Shown here piece by piece: positions 6,299 to 13,887 of a DNA stretch of 18,063 bases (positions are counted from its first letter, which is position 1; each line of letters begins with the position of its first letter). Origin of the DNA: DATJIG01 sp035493495. Its GTDB lineage: Bacteria > Pseudomonadota > Alphaproteobacteria > SMXQ01. The position numbers were made by a program, and so were the translations under genes. The DNA lies in assembly GCA_035493495.1 (NCBI GenBank), contig DATJIG010000164.1, positions 1 through 18,063 of the forward strand, given 5' to 3'. The notes beneath the pieces are model-generated. The model worked only from the letters and a program-made list of their open reading frames with translations, was not told where the DNA came from and did no database searches.

Positions 6299-6751
6299 TC
6301 AGGCGTTGGCGACGACGACCTGAACCAGGCGATCGGTCGGGCGATCGGTGCGGGACAGTGCCTCGCGGAACACGTCGGCGGTGTGATCGTCGGGGACCGT
6401 CACTTTGACCGGCGTGCCGTACACCGCGGCGCGACCGATCGCCGGCGCGAGCCGCGTCAGCGCATCGGCGACGAGCTGCGCCTCGGAGTCGACGGCGCGG
6501 GGTGACGGATCGGGCAGGACGAACGCTGTCTTGTCGCCGAAGGAGCTCGGCAGCCAGTTGCCGGCGCGGTGCCGCCAGCGAGTGGGACTGAGGGCCGCGC
6601 GAAGCTCGCCCCGGAACGGTTTGCGGTTCGCGCGACGTGCTTTGGCGGCGGCCAACATCCGGGCCATCGCCGCCTTCATCTTCTCGCTTACTTTGGCGCC
6701 CAGAGCGCCATCCGCAGATTCGCTGCTCTGGGTCTCGCTATCCGTTCTCAT
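6299..6751 (-). CDS. Hypothetical protein, 150 aa
   Basis: I do not recognise this protein. The first ~50 residues are polar and then basic (AMARMLAAAKARRANRKPF), suggesting nucleic-acid or membrane-surface contact. The C-terminal ~85 residues look like a small alpha/beta domain (FVLPDPSPRAVDSEAQLVADAL, VKVTVPDDHTADVFREAL, LVQVVVANA). There is no signal peptide or membrane helix. The ATG at 6751 is preferred because AAGGGG lies eight bases upstream; an in-frame ATG at 6772 would add seven residues but has no ribosome-binding site. A plausible promoter lies at 6794-6823. Coding seems real: third positions are G/C-biased and the frame is open with good initiation signals. Confidence 0.65.
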   Translation of the reverse strand: MRTDSETQSSESADGALGAKVSEKMKAAMARMLAAAKARRANRKPFRGELRAALSPTRWRHRAGNWLPSSFGDKTAFVLPDPSPRAVDSEAQLVADALTRLAPAIGRAAVYGTPVKVTVPDDHTADVFREALSRTDRPTDRLVQVVVANA

Positions 6752-6793
6752 GTGCTCAGCCCCTTGCGACATGGCGCCGGACGCTAGCAGTCA

Positions 6794-6823
6794 ATTATGA
6801 CACGGACGCGACTTACGACACAA
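6794..6823 (-). promoter_or_regulatory. Sigma70-like promoter of the 150-aa hypothetical gene
   Basis: On the minus strand TTGTGT (6823-6818), an 18-base spacer and CATAAT (6799-6794, five of six -10 matches). Transcription would begin near 6787, about 36 bases before the ATG at 6751, and the -10 lies in a locally A+T-rich patch. Pattern evidence only. Confidence 0.4.
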
Positions 6824-6876
6824 TATGTTGCGCCCGCCGATGAAGTCTCCTCAACAGGAGCCGAGTTACGCGCCGT

Positions 6877-7470
6877 TCAGGCGCTGACCTCGACCCGAGA
6901 GTACCGCCAAACCGCGGCCGGCGGCAGGTTGTTGGCCGCCCATCCCATCAGCTTCCCGGTGATGCCGAGTTCCTTGCGCGGCAGCGGCGAGAGCGGGGAA
7001 TAGGTGTACTGGAGAATCTGCCCGCCGGGGCTCGTCACCGCGAAGCACGCGTCGACGATCGCCTGATGGAATTCTCTCGGCATGCCGATCATCGGGATGC
7101 CGGAGACGACCGTCGCGATGTGCCCCTGCACTTCTTTCGGCAGGATCTGCGGAAGCTTGGTCGCGTCGCCGGTAATGATCCGCAGCTCCGGGAATCGATC
7201 CGCGAGAACCGCCGACATCTTCGGATCGAGCTCGACCAGGATCAGCCGATCGGCCGGTAGTCCCGCATCGATCAGGGCTCTGGTGATGGCGCCTGTCCCG
7301 GCCCCCAGTTCCAGAACGTATTCATCGGCACCGCGCCGGATGTGCGAGGCCACGAGCTGAGCAAGCGCGTATGACGAGGGGATGATCGCGCCGACTTTGC
7401 GCGGATTGGCGAGCCAGCGGCGGAAAAAGAGGCCGGTTTCAGTATCGGCGGGACGGCTTGCTTTGCTCAC
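6877..7470 (-). CDS. PmtA-like class I SAM-dependent methyltransferase (phospholipid N-methyltransferase family)
   Basis: A 197-aa Rossmann methyltransferase. FFRRWLANPRKVGAIIPSS (15-33) is the characteristic opening of the phospholipid N-methyltransferase group. The SAM-binding motif I is VLELGAGTGAITRAL (52-66), the acidic motif is LVELDPKM (78-85), GDATKLP follows at 101-107, and SGIPMIGMP lies at the motif IV position. The family methylates phosphatidylethanolamine towards phosphatidylcholine at the inner membrane; KsgA-like or quinone-type methyltransferases are alternatives. I chose the GTG at 7468-7470 because GAGGGG sits just upstream and the family usually begins close to the FFRRW segment. 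An ATG at 7533 would add 21 residues without a good ribosome-binding site. Confidence 0.78.
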   Translation of the reverse strand: MSKASRPADTETGLFFRRWLANPRKVGAIIPSSYALAQLVASHIRRGADEYVLELGAGTGAITRALIDAGLPADRLILVELDPKMSAVLADRFPELRIITGDATKLPQILPKEVQGHIATVVSGIPMIGMPREFHQAIVDACFAVTSPGGQILQYTYSPLSPLPRKELGITGKLMGWAANNLPPAAVWRYSRVEVSA

Positions 7471-7556
7471 GGGACCCCTCGAGCGATGTGGTGACGAAAT
7501 GTCGGCTAAAGCGGCAACGATTGCAACCGTCATGCCGATCGACGGACGCGAACAAT

Positions 7557-7580
7557 TAAGGGCCTGGGTAGAGGCCCTTA
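7557..7580 (-). terminator. Hairpin terminator overlapping the stop of the 48-aa gene
   Basis: TAAGGGCCT (7557-7565) and AGGCCCTTA (7572-7580) form a perfect nine-base-pair stem with a six-base loop. On the minus strand the stem is followed by ATTGTT, a short T-rich tail. The stop codon of the 48-aa gene lies within the first arm. On the plus strand no T tract follows, so the minus direction is favoured. Confidence 0.6.
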
Positions 7581-7724
7581 CATGTCATCGCGTTCGTACT
7601 TCTCTCGCTCGAGCCGCTCCTCGAGTTCCTTGCGCCGCTTCTCCATCTCGCGCCGTTCGCGCTCTGCCTTCTGCTCGGGCGTCTCATTTGCCGGCGTCTT
7701 GCCGGCGGTATCGTTGGTCGTCAT
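7578..7724 (-). CDS. Small highly charged helical protein, 48 aa
   Basis: A 48-aa reading frame with an ATG at 7722-7724, GAGGAG six bases upstream, a stop TAA inside a terminator hairpin and a promoter just upstream, so it is a complete small transcription unit. The protein starts MTTNDTAGKTPANETPEQKA and then becomes almost pure Glu/Arg/Lys (ERERREMEKRRKELEERLER at residues 21-40), which should form a single alpha helix or coiled coil. It has no signal peptide, membrane helix or Cys. I do not recognise a family; abundant, small, charged proteins of this kind are often stress-related or bind a protein partner, which is speculation. Confidence 0.7.
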   Translation of the reverse strand: MTTNDTAGKTPANETPEQKAERERREMEKRRKELEERLEREKYERDDM

Positions 7725-7754
7725 GGCTCGCTCCTCGCGTTCCACCTTTGCATG

Positions 7755-7783
7755 ATCCTAAGCCGCCGGGCTGAACACGCCAA
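7755..7783 (-). promoter_or_regulatory. Promoter of the 48-aa small protein gene
   Basis: On the minus strand TTGGCG (7783-7778), a 17-base spacer and TAGGAT (7760-7755), each with four of six consensus matches. The start site would be near 7748, giving a leader of about 24 bases with the GAGGAG ribosome-binding site. It lies in the 76-bp gap after the epimerase gene, making the small gene an independent unit. Confidence 0.45.
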
Positions 7784-7800
7784 GTGCGGCGAAGGTTCCC

Positions 7801-8343
7801 TCAGCCGCGCGCGGCGACGTCGAGCGGCGGCAGCGCGGCGTCCTTTTCGGAGATCACGATGTCCGCCAGCGGCCACCGGATGCCCACGCGCGGGTCATCC
7901 CATCGGAACCCAGCGGAGCTTTCGGGGTGGTAGAATTCCGACATGTTATAGAGCACCTGGGTGTTGTCGGAGAGGGTCTGGAAGCCGTGCGCAAATCCCT
8001 CGGCGACGTAGAGCGACAATGTCCCCTCGCCGGTCAGCTCGAAACCCTGCCACTGTCCGAAGGTCGGCCGGTCCGGGCGGACATCCACCAGCACGTCGTA
8101 GAGCGCGCCGGTCGCGCAGCGCACCAATTTTGCCTCGGCGTGCGGCGGCCGCTGGAAGTGCATGCCGCGCACCGTCCCGCGCCGGGCATTCACCGATACA
8201 TTGCACTGCGCGACGACCGGATTGAGTCCGGCGGCCTTGAATTCGTCGATGCAAAAGGTCCGCGCGAAGTAGCCGCGGTTGTCGCGCAACGGCTCGATGT
8301 CGACGGTGAAGACTCCATCCAGTCGCGTCGGCTGGATCCGCAT
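7801..8343 (-). CDS. rfbC: dTDP-4-dehydrorhamnose 3,5-epimerase (RmlC family)
   Basis: A 180-aa cupin enzyme of full family length. It shows DNRGYFARTF (21-30), QCNVSVNARRGTVRGMHFQ with the probable catalytic base His62, LYDVLVDVRPDRPTFGQW and EGFAHGFQTLSD with the conserved FAHG. YNMSEFYHPESSAG carries a conserved Tyr, and SEKDAALPPL matches the family C-terminus. The enzyme inverts C3 and C5 of a 4-keto-6-deoxy nucleotide sugar, usually dTDP-glucose-derived on the way to dTDP-L-rhamnose. GAGGAGG precedes the ATG. The gene lies 70 bp after the glycosyltransferase on the same strand and is probably the tail of the polysaccharide operon. No rmlA, rmlB or rmlD is in the window, so the sugar it serves is uncertain; a related epimerase acting on another NDP-ketosugar is possible. 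Confidence 0.9.
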   Translation of the reverse strand: MRIQPTRLDGVFTVDIEPLRDNRGYFARTFCIDEFKAAGLNPVVAQCNVSVNARRGTVRGMHFQRPPHAEAKLVRCATGALYDVLVDVRPDRPTFGQWQGFELTGEGTLSLYVAEGFAHGFQTLSDNTQVLYNMSEFYHPESSAGFRWDDPRVGIRWPLADIVISEKDAALPPLDVAARG

Positions 8344-8413
8344 TCATCCTCCTCGCGGGCCCGTCACTGCGCCCGGCATGCGAACATACACGAGTTGGCG
8401 CGGAGACGAAGTG

Positions 8414-9691
8414 TCAGCCGGCGCTGTCGACCGCAGCCGGTACCGGCTTCGGCACCGTGGACACGCACTCGCGCAATATTTCCTCGAGCACCGCGGCATT
8501 GTGGCGCGGCTCGAACTCGGCGCGCACCGCGGCATGGCCCCATGGCCTGGTGACGCCGCGGGCGGTGCGCTGCCGCGCTACCGTAATGGCATGGAGCAGC
8601 GCGGTGGCGACATCCTGCGGGTCACGGGGATCGGCGGTGAACCCGCCGAGGCGCGCGAGCAGCGACGCCGACGTGCCCCGCGGCACAATGCCCATGACCG
8701 GCGTTCCCGATCCCAGATAGTCGATCAGCTTGCTGGGCAGGAAGACGCTCAGGTCGTCCGGCGCATCCATCACCAGGAGCAGGTCCGCGTCCTTCATGAC
8801 CTTGAGGGACTCGCGGTAGCCGATCGTGCCGCGGATGTCGACCAGTCCGGGAGGCAATGCGCGGAACGACGGATGCCAGCGGAAGCCCCTCGGCATGCCG
8901 CCGTACAGCTCAAAACGAACGCCATCCAGGAGGTCGGGCTTCCGGTCATGGATCATCCGGAGCGCCCGGAACAGCGGATACGGAGTGCGCTTGCCGTAGA
9001 AGTTTCCGACGTGGCGAATGACGAAGCCCTGGTGCGGCGCGGCAGCATCGGGATAGAGCGCGGGATCGAAGCTGTGTTGCAGCAACCGGGTCTTGGCGCG
9101 CCACTCGGCGGGATATTTCCGCATCACCAGATCGATCGTCTCGCGCGAGGTGAAGATCACGCGGTCGGCGGCGGCGATGACCCGCCGCTCCTGGCGGCCG
9201 TTGAAGACATTGGCGAGCACGTCACGGCGGCGGAACGGATTGTCGCGCCACGGATCGCTGAAGTGCGCAACCCACGGAATTCCGAACCGGCGCTTGAGAC
9301 GGAACCCGAGCAGATGATCGGACATCGGCTCGCCGAAGGTCACCAGAACGTCGGGCTGGAACGTCCCTTGTGCGAGCTTCGCCGCGATGACCCTTTCGGC
9401 GCGCGGAACCCACGCCCGGAACTCGTCGGGCATGCGGCCATAGAGCGGCAGGAATCGCCGGGCAAGCTGAAGGGAGAGGCCAGACAACACGGGCCGGTAC
9501 GGGATTTCCAAATGGAAGGCCAGTCTGTCGTCGAGTTCGCCGTAGCAATCGAGTCCACCGCCGGCGACGGGCGAGCGCCCCGACACCGCTCCGGTCTCGG
9601 CGGACATGTGCGCCATCAGGCGCCCGATCTGGATCGCCTGCGGATACAGCATCGGCGGCAGCATGTAGGAAACGGCGAGGACCCGCATCAT
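8414..9691 (-). CDS. GT-B glycosyltransferase (GT4-like)
   Basis: A 425-aa cytoplasmic glycosyltransferase. The N-terminal Rossmann domain begins MRVLAVSYMLPPMLYPQAIQIGRL, with FQPDVLVTFGEPMSDHLLG and WVAHFSDPWRDNPFRR further on. The C-terminal nucleotide-sugar domain has FVIRHVGNFYGKRTP, DADLLLVMDAP and SVFLPSKLIDYLGSGTPVMG, the donor-binding pattern of GT4-like enzymes found in polysaccharide clusters. The start codon overlaps the ABC transporter stop by four bases (9688-9691), so the two are coupled. The acceptor and donor sugars cannot be deduced. It is the only clear glycosyltransferase here, apart from the capsule-type protein encoded at 12448-13887. Confidence 0.85.
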   Translation of the reverse strand: MMRVLAVSYMLPPMLYPQAIQIGRLMAHMSAETGAVSGRSPVAGGGLDCYGELDDRLAFHLEIPYRPVLSGLSLQLARRFLPLYGRMPDEFRAWVPRAERVIAAKLAQGTFQPDVLVTFGEPMSDHLLGFRLKRRFGIPWVAHFSDPWRDNPFRRRDVLANVFNGRQERRVIAAADRVIFTSRETIDLVMRKYPAEWRAKTRLLQHSFDPALYPDAAAPHQGFVIRHVGNFYGKRTPYPLFRALRMIHDRKPDLLDGVRFELYGGMPRGFRWHPSFRALPPGLVDIRGTIGYRESLKVMKDADLLLVMDAPDDLSVFLPSKLIDYLGSGTPVMGIVPRGTSASLLARLGGFTADPRDPQDVATALLHAITVARQRTARGVTRPWGHAAVRAEFEPRHNAAVLEEILRECVSTVPKPVPAAVDSAG

Positions 9692-11544
9692 GCCCTCGCC
9701 TGCGGCTGCTCCGGGCCATCGTCGCCGCGCGCCTTTCGTGCCAGCACCTCGCCCTGGAAGGCGCGAAACTCGGCCGACCCGGCGACGAGTTGCGCGTACG
9801 GGCCGGTCGTCACGACACGCCCCGCGCGCACGAACACGATGCTATCGAACAACGCCAGATGCTCGAGATCGTGCGTCACGACCACGACGGTGTCGTCGCG
9901 GTCACGCGCGCAGAGTCGCTCGAACACCCGCCGCGACGTCGCCGGATCGAGCGCGCTGCCGGGCTCGTCCAGGACCAGGAGTTCGGGGCGGCCGTAGAGC
10001 GCGCGGGCAATGGCGAGGCGCTGGCGCTCGCCACCCGAGACGCTGACGCCAGCCGGCCCGACGATCGAGTCGAATCCCTGGGGCAGTCGCTCGATGACCT
10101 CGGCGATGGACGCCCACTCCGCGACTTCGCGGCAGCGTTGCCGGTCGATGGGTCCCTCCAACCCGAACGCAATGTTGCGAAGGACCGTGTCGCTCAGCAG
10201 CAACGGCGTTTGCGGGACATAACCGACGAGCGCGGGCGTCCACGCGATACCATTGGGCAGGACGTCGTGATCGGCGCGGATGCGACCGCTCGTCGGCACC
10301 AGGAGACCGAGCAGGATATCGACGATTGTGCTCTTGCCCGCTCCGGAATCGCCGACGATCGCGACCCGCTCGCCGCGACGGATCTCGAACGAGACGTTGG
10401 CGATCGCCGTGCGCTCGGCGGCTTCATAGGCAAAGCCGACGTCCTCGAAAGCGATCGTCGCGGGGACATGAGGCATGCGGGCGGCCGCGGGCCGCGTGTC
10501 CGCCGGCGCCGAGATCGATGCGGCGATGCCCTTAGCCATCGGCACGTAGAATTTGAGGGTCGTCAGGGCGGCGTAGAACTGCTGGGCGACGGGCAGAAGG
10601 CGGAAGCCGGCATAGGCGAACGTCGCCAGCACCGGCAGCTCCGCCCGGACATCCTGACCCATGTAGGATTTGTAGAGCGGTACCGCGAAGATCGCGCACA
10701 CCGCCGCAATCTCGATCGCGTACTTCGGCAGGGTCGGCAAGACGCGGCCGACGGCGTCCGCGCTCTGCGATTCGTTTTGGGCCGTCGTGATCTGCGCGAC
10801 AAACGTGCGCGCGTCGCCACGCAGGAGAATTTCGCGGCACGCGCCGTACATCTCGGTGGCGGAGCTGACGGCTTTCGACCCCGCATCCATCGCCTTGGTG
10901 CCGAGCACCGCCATGCGCGACGCGCTGGTGCGATAGCTGATGCCGTACAGCACCGCAAGCAGGGCGAAGAAGATGAGGCTGAACACCGGCGACAGCACGA
11001 TCAGCAGCGCCAGGACGACCGCAAGCGTGATCGCCCGGACGATGACGAAGCAAAGCTGGAGAACGCCGCCGACGGCGATCTGATTGACCTCGGTGCATGT
11101 CTTGTGGGCGAGCTCGGTGGGCGCGTGGCCGAGGAAGAAGGTGAACGGCCGACGGAAGTTCGCCAATGCCAAACGCTCGGAAAGCGCGACCGCCAGCGAT
11201 GCCGAGAAGCGCGTCGACCACCATTGGACGAGCAGCGTCAGACCATTGGTGAAAATGAACAGCGTGATGACAAAGAGGCCGACGACGTGGAGCGGCGGTA
11301 ACCCTTCCTGGCCCATGCCTTTCAACAACGGGCCGAGGAGCTGGCTGCGCGCGAGCGCGCCGGGGTCGAGCATCAGCGCGATCAGCGGCAGGACCGATGC
11401 GACACCAACCAGCTCGCAAAGAGCGACCACGAACGACGTCGCGATCAGTCGGAAAAAACGCGGGCGAAAATCCCGCGGGATCAAACGGTAGAGCCACCGC
11501 AGCGAGTCGAACGCCGAACCGGCCATCTGCGCGCCCTTGCTCAT
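9688..11544 (-). CDS. ABC transporter/flippase, fused membrane and ATPase domains (PglK/MsbA-like)
   Basis: A 618-aa half-transporter. Residues about 25-345 are a type-1 exporter membrane domain (helices near 33-58, 85-108, 160-200 and 275-292). FTFFLGHAPTELAHKTCTEV resembles the segment found in lipid-linked oligosaccharide flippases such as PglK. The ATPase domain follows with Walker A GDSGAGKST (398-406), Q-loop Gln445, signature VSGGERQR (502-509), Walker B LLVLDEP (522-528) and H-loop His558. It probably dimerises and flips or exports the lipid-linked glycan made by its neighbours. The ATG at 11544 was chosen because it overlaps the upstream methyltransferase stop (ATGA, 11541-11544). 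An open extension upstream as far as 12285 runs antisense-like through the methyltransferase and is not part of it. Confidence 0.92.
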   Translation of the reverse strand: MSKGAQMAGSAFDSLRWLYRLIPRDFRPRFFRLIATSFVVALCELVGVASVLPLIALMLDPGALARSQLLGPLLKGMGQEGLPPLHVVGLFVITLFIFTNGLTLLVQWWSTRFSASLAVALSERLALANFRRPFTFFLGHAPTELAHKTCTEVNQIAVGGVLQLCFVIVRAITLAVVLALLIVLSPVFSLIFFALLAVLYGISYRTSASRMAVLGTKAMDAGSKAVSSATEMYGACREILLRGDARTFVAQITTAQNESQSADAVGRVLPTLPKYAIEIAAVCAIFAVPLYKSYMGQDVRAELPVLATFAYAGFRLLPVAQQFYAALTTLKFYVPMAKGIAASISAPADTRPAAARMPHVPATIAFEDVGFAYEAAERTAIANVSFEIRRGERVAIVGDSGAGKSTIVDILLGLLVPTSGRIRADHDVLPNGIAWTPALVGYVPQTPLLLSDTVLRNIAFGLEGPIDRQRCREVAEWASIAEVIERLPQGFDSIVGPAGVSVSGGERQRLAIARALYGRPELLVLDEPGSALDPATSRRVFERLCARDRDDTVVVVTHDLEHLALFDSIVFVRAGRVVTTGPYAQLVAGSAEFRAFQGEVLARKARGDDGPEQPQARA

Positions 11545-12458
11545 GGACGGCCCAATGCGCGCTTGGCGAGGCCCCGCGCGGCGAGGTAAGGGCGCCCGAG
11601 CAGCGCGTAGCGCAGACCCTTGGTACGGTGCGCCGCGTAGATCAGCGTGGGGTGGACTCTCGGTGCCGGCACCTGCGCGGCCGGTTTCGCGGCGATGAAG
11701 ATGCTGCCGCCGACCCGGCGTCGGAACATCGTCGCGAACCCGGCCAAGGCCAGCGCATACTCCATCGAGGCTCCGGTCGGGAAGAAGCTGTGGGCGTACG
11801 ACGGCAGCCCCGGATCGACGGCGGCCATGTAATTCGCCAGCACGACGCAAAAATGGCCATCGGGCGCCAGGCGCTCTTTCACGCGGCGGAGGAACGCCAT
11901 TGGGTCCGTCATGAAGTAGATCGCATGGGCAATCTGAATCATGTCGTAGCGACCGTCGATGTCCACGCTCTCGAACTGACCGATCCGCGAGCGGATGCCG
12001 ATCTCGGCGTGCAGCGCCCTCATCGTCGGATCGGCGTCGATCCCTTCGGCGTCCCAGCCGTGCGCGGCGAACTCGCGCACCGTCTCGCCGTGGCCGCAGG
12101 CGATATCGAGGAAGCGGCCCGGCGCGCGGGCAGCAGGAGCGAACAGTCTGTACGAGCGCTCGGCAACCGTGCGGCTGATCTGCCGACGATACGCCCAGCG
12201 CGCTTTCTCCTCGTCGCTGTCGACGTTGATGTCGCTTCGGCTCGCCGCCCAGAACGCGCTCAGGCTCTTGAGGTCCGGCTGCCACGTGGGATAGCCGTTG
12301 CCGCAGCGCCGGCAGAGTCGCCAGCCGTAACCCGCGTCATTCGGCCCATGCGTGGAGGCAGCGCCAAGCTCGCGATTAAACGGGATCGGCCACGCGGCGT
12401 GATCGCCGCAGATCGGACAGGTCACCGCCGGCTCCCGTCCACGCGGATCATGCGACAT
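11541..12458 (-). CDS. Zinc-ribbon class I SAM methyltransferase
   Basis: A 305-aa protein. An N-terminal zinc ribbon with CPIC (Cys14, Cys17) and CRRC (Cys49, Cys52) is followed by a methyltransferase domain with motif I RFLDIACGHGETVREF (115-130), GIDADPTM (139-146) and MIQIAHAIYFMTDP (173-186). Such methyltransferases, with a CxxC pair before the Rossmann domain, occur in sugar and polysaccharide clusters, where they methylate sugars or nucleotide sugars. I chose the ATG at 12458: it overlaps the upstream stop by 11 bases and puts the zinc ribbon at the N-terminus. The open frame further upstream encodes low-complexity sequence overlapping the previous gene. The ribosome-binding site is weak, in line with translational coupling. 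Confidence 0.85.
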   Translation of the reverse strand: MSHDPRGREPAVTCPICGDHAAWPIPFNRELGAASTHGPNDAGYGWRLCRRCGNGYPTWQPDLKSLSAFWAASRSDINVDSDEEKARWAYRRQISRTVAERSYRLFAPAARAPGRFLDIACGHGETVREFAAHGWDAEGIDADPTMRALHAEIGIRSRIGQFESVDIDGRYDMIQIAHAIYFMTDPMAFLRRVKERLAPDGHFCVVLANYMAAVDPGLPSYAHSFFPTGASMEYALALAGFATMFRRRVGGSIFIAAKPAAQVPAPRVHPTLIYAAHRTKGLRYALLGRPYLAARGLAKRALGRP

Positions 12459-13887
12459 GGTCGACGGAGACCCGATTGTCGGCCGCCGCGGGATGTCCAA
12501 CACGCTCGAGCAGCGCACGCGACATGATCCGGATGTTGCGCCGCCTGAGCGCTGGCTCACCGTGATAGCCAGGTGCCACAAAGGTGAAATCTCGGCTGAC
12601 GCTCAGGATCTCGGCCGCCGCCGTGATCACCTCGTCGTCGGTCGGTGGCCGGGACATTGACGCGACGAGCCGTGGACGAAGCTGGTCGATCGGGCACACG
12701 CCGCCGAGGTAGCTCGCGATCAGCGACGGGCCGAGCACCAGCGAGGGACGCCCGAGAAGAAAAGCCTCGAGGGTGGCAGTCCCGGTAACCGACAGCGTGC
12801 ACGCGGCGCGCATCACCAGATCACGGCTCGACATCCGATAGTGCGCGACGACGACGCCGGCGCGCCGGCGCAGCGCGCGGACGAATCCGACCGGGCGCGT
12901 GATGATCGACGATGGATGCTCCTTCACGACGAGAAGGCAATCGTTGGGCATCGCGAAACGGATCGCATCGATGGCGCGCAACTGGTCGACGAAGTACGGC
13001 GCGGGCGTATTGATCGACGATTCGGGCGTGGTCTGCAGCGGGTAATAGACGAAGCGTTTGGGCAGCGCATTGAAGTCGTCGACGTCGTACTCCTTCGCCG
13101 CAATGCGGGCGCGGATCGCCCAAATCGTGTCGCGCAGCCGCGGCAGATTGTTCAGCAGACTGGCGCGCAAATGATCGCGTTCGAACGTCTCGGGATGCCG
13201 CAGCGTGCGTGCGACGTAGCGCAACGTCCGCACCGCGAGTGGCTGCCGGAAATTCGGCAATACTTCATCTGACGGATCGTAGTGTTTGGGGAGCGGTGCG
13301 GCAGCCGCGCCCGTCTCCCGGTATTGCCGGACGAAGGCGGTGGCACGCTCCACGAGCTTCGGGGTGGCGCGCCGCTGCGGCGGTAGCGTCTCCACGGCGT
13401 CCGAGGCGTAGAACGTCCCGCCGAGAGTCCGCGCCGGCACCGGCACCATGACCTCGAGCCCGAGTTCGTGCCCCACGGCAACCAGCATCTTTCCTTCGTA
13501 GTGCTCGATCTGAGAGATGAGGATGTGCGTCGCGCCGGTGGCAACCGCGAAGTCCTTGTAGGCGCGGTAGATGTCGACCGCGCGTCCGAGTTGCTCGGAC
13601 GCGGGCAAGTGCTTGAAGGTTCTCTTCTCCGTTTCAACGTCGAGGAAGACGTTTCCCCAATAACCACGAAGTTGCGACAGATCGGGGTTCCTGTCCGTCC
13701 GCCTCGGCTGAACGTCCTCCAGGCACAGGATATCCCGGTCCGGGATTACGTCCCGGAAAACGTGGCGCTGATGCCCGGTCGGCAGGACCACAGCCCACTC
13801 GATGTCGGGCGCGATCGCGCGCATCTCCTCGACGAGATGGCGCATGGTGATGGCAAACGTGCCGAACGCGTGGAGCAGGATTTTCAT
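12448..13887 (-). CDS. Capsule-polysaccharide-biosynthesis-like protein (probable glycan transferase)
   Basis: A 479-aa soluble protein beginning MKILLHAFGTFAITMRHLVEEM. The C-terminal half is the informative part: RFVYYPLQTTPESSINTPAPYF, LLVVKEHPSS, SVTGTATLEAFLLGRPSLVLG. This order (YPLQ..PE.S, KEHP, TGT...EAL..G.P) is that of KpsC/KpsS and CDP-glycerol glycerophosphotransferase-type GT-B proteins in capsule loci, so a glycosyl or glycerophosphate transfer is likely. The N-terminal half (LEDVQPRRTDRNP, SQIEHYEGKMLVAVGHELG) I do not recognise in detail. The ATG at 13887 overlaps the pyruvyl-transferase stop by four bases. It has a single transferase-like C-terminal half, not the tandem architecture of full KpsC. 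The exact donor is unknown. Confidence 0.75.
   Translation of the reverse strand: MKILLHAFGTFAITMRHLVEEMRAIAPDIEWAVVLPTGHQRHVFRDVIPDRDILCLEDVQPRRTDRNPDLSQLRGYWGNVFLDVETEKRTFKHLPASEQLGRAVDIYRAYKDFAVATGATHILISQIEHYEGKMLVAVGHELGLEVMVPVPARTLGGTFYASDAVETLPPQRRATPKLVERATAFVRQYRETGAAAAPLPKHYDPSDEVLPNFRQPLAVRTLRYVARTLRHPETFERDHLRASLLNNLPRLRDTIWAIRARIAAKEYDVDDFNALPKRFVYYPLQTTPESSINTPAPYFVDQLRAIDAIRFAMPNDCLLVVKEHPSSIITRPVGFVRALRRRAGVVVAHYRMSSRDLVMRAACTLSVTGTATLEAFLLGRPSLVLGPSLIASYLGGVCPIDQLRPRLVASMSRPPTDDEVITAAAEILSVSRDFTFVAPGYHGEPALRRRNIRIMSRALLERVGHPAAADNRVSVDHVA

Noticed and set aside
6847..6860. CTCCT-CAAC-AGGAG hairpin downstream of the PmtA-like gene
   Set aside because: Only a five-base-pair stem with no T tract on either strand; too weak to call a terminator.
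8279..9997. 572-codon open frame on the plus strand
   Set aside because: Antisense to the glycosyltransferase and part of the ABC gene, both of which have clear motifs; no recognisable domain in this frame.
9790..11301. 503-codon open frame on the plus strand
   Set aside because: Antisense to the ABC transporter; composition is Arg/Asp/His-rich and no family motif is present.
11545..12285. N-terminal extension making the ABC transporter 865 aa
   Set aside because: It overlaps the methyltransferase in another frame, is low complexity, and the ATG at 11544 has the operon-typical four-base overlap.
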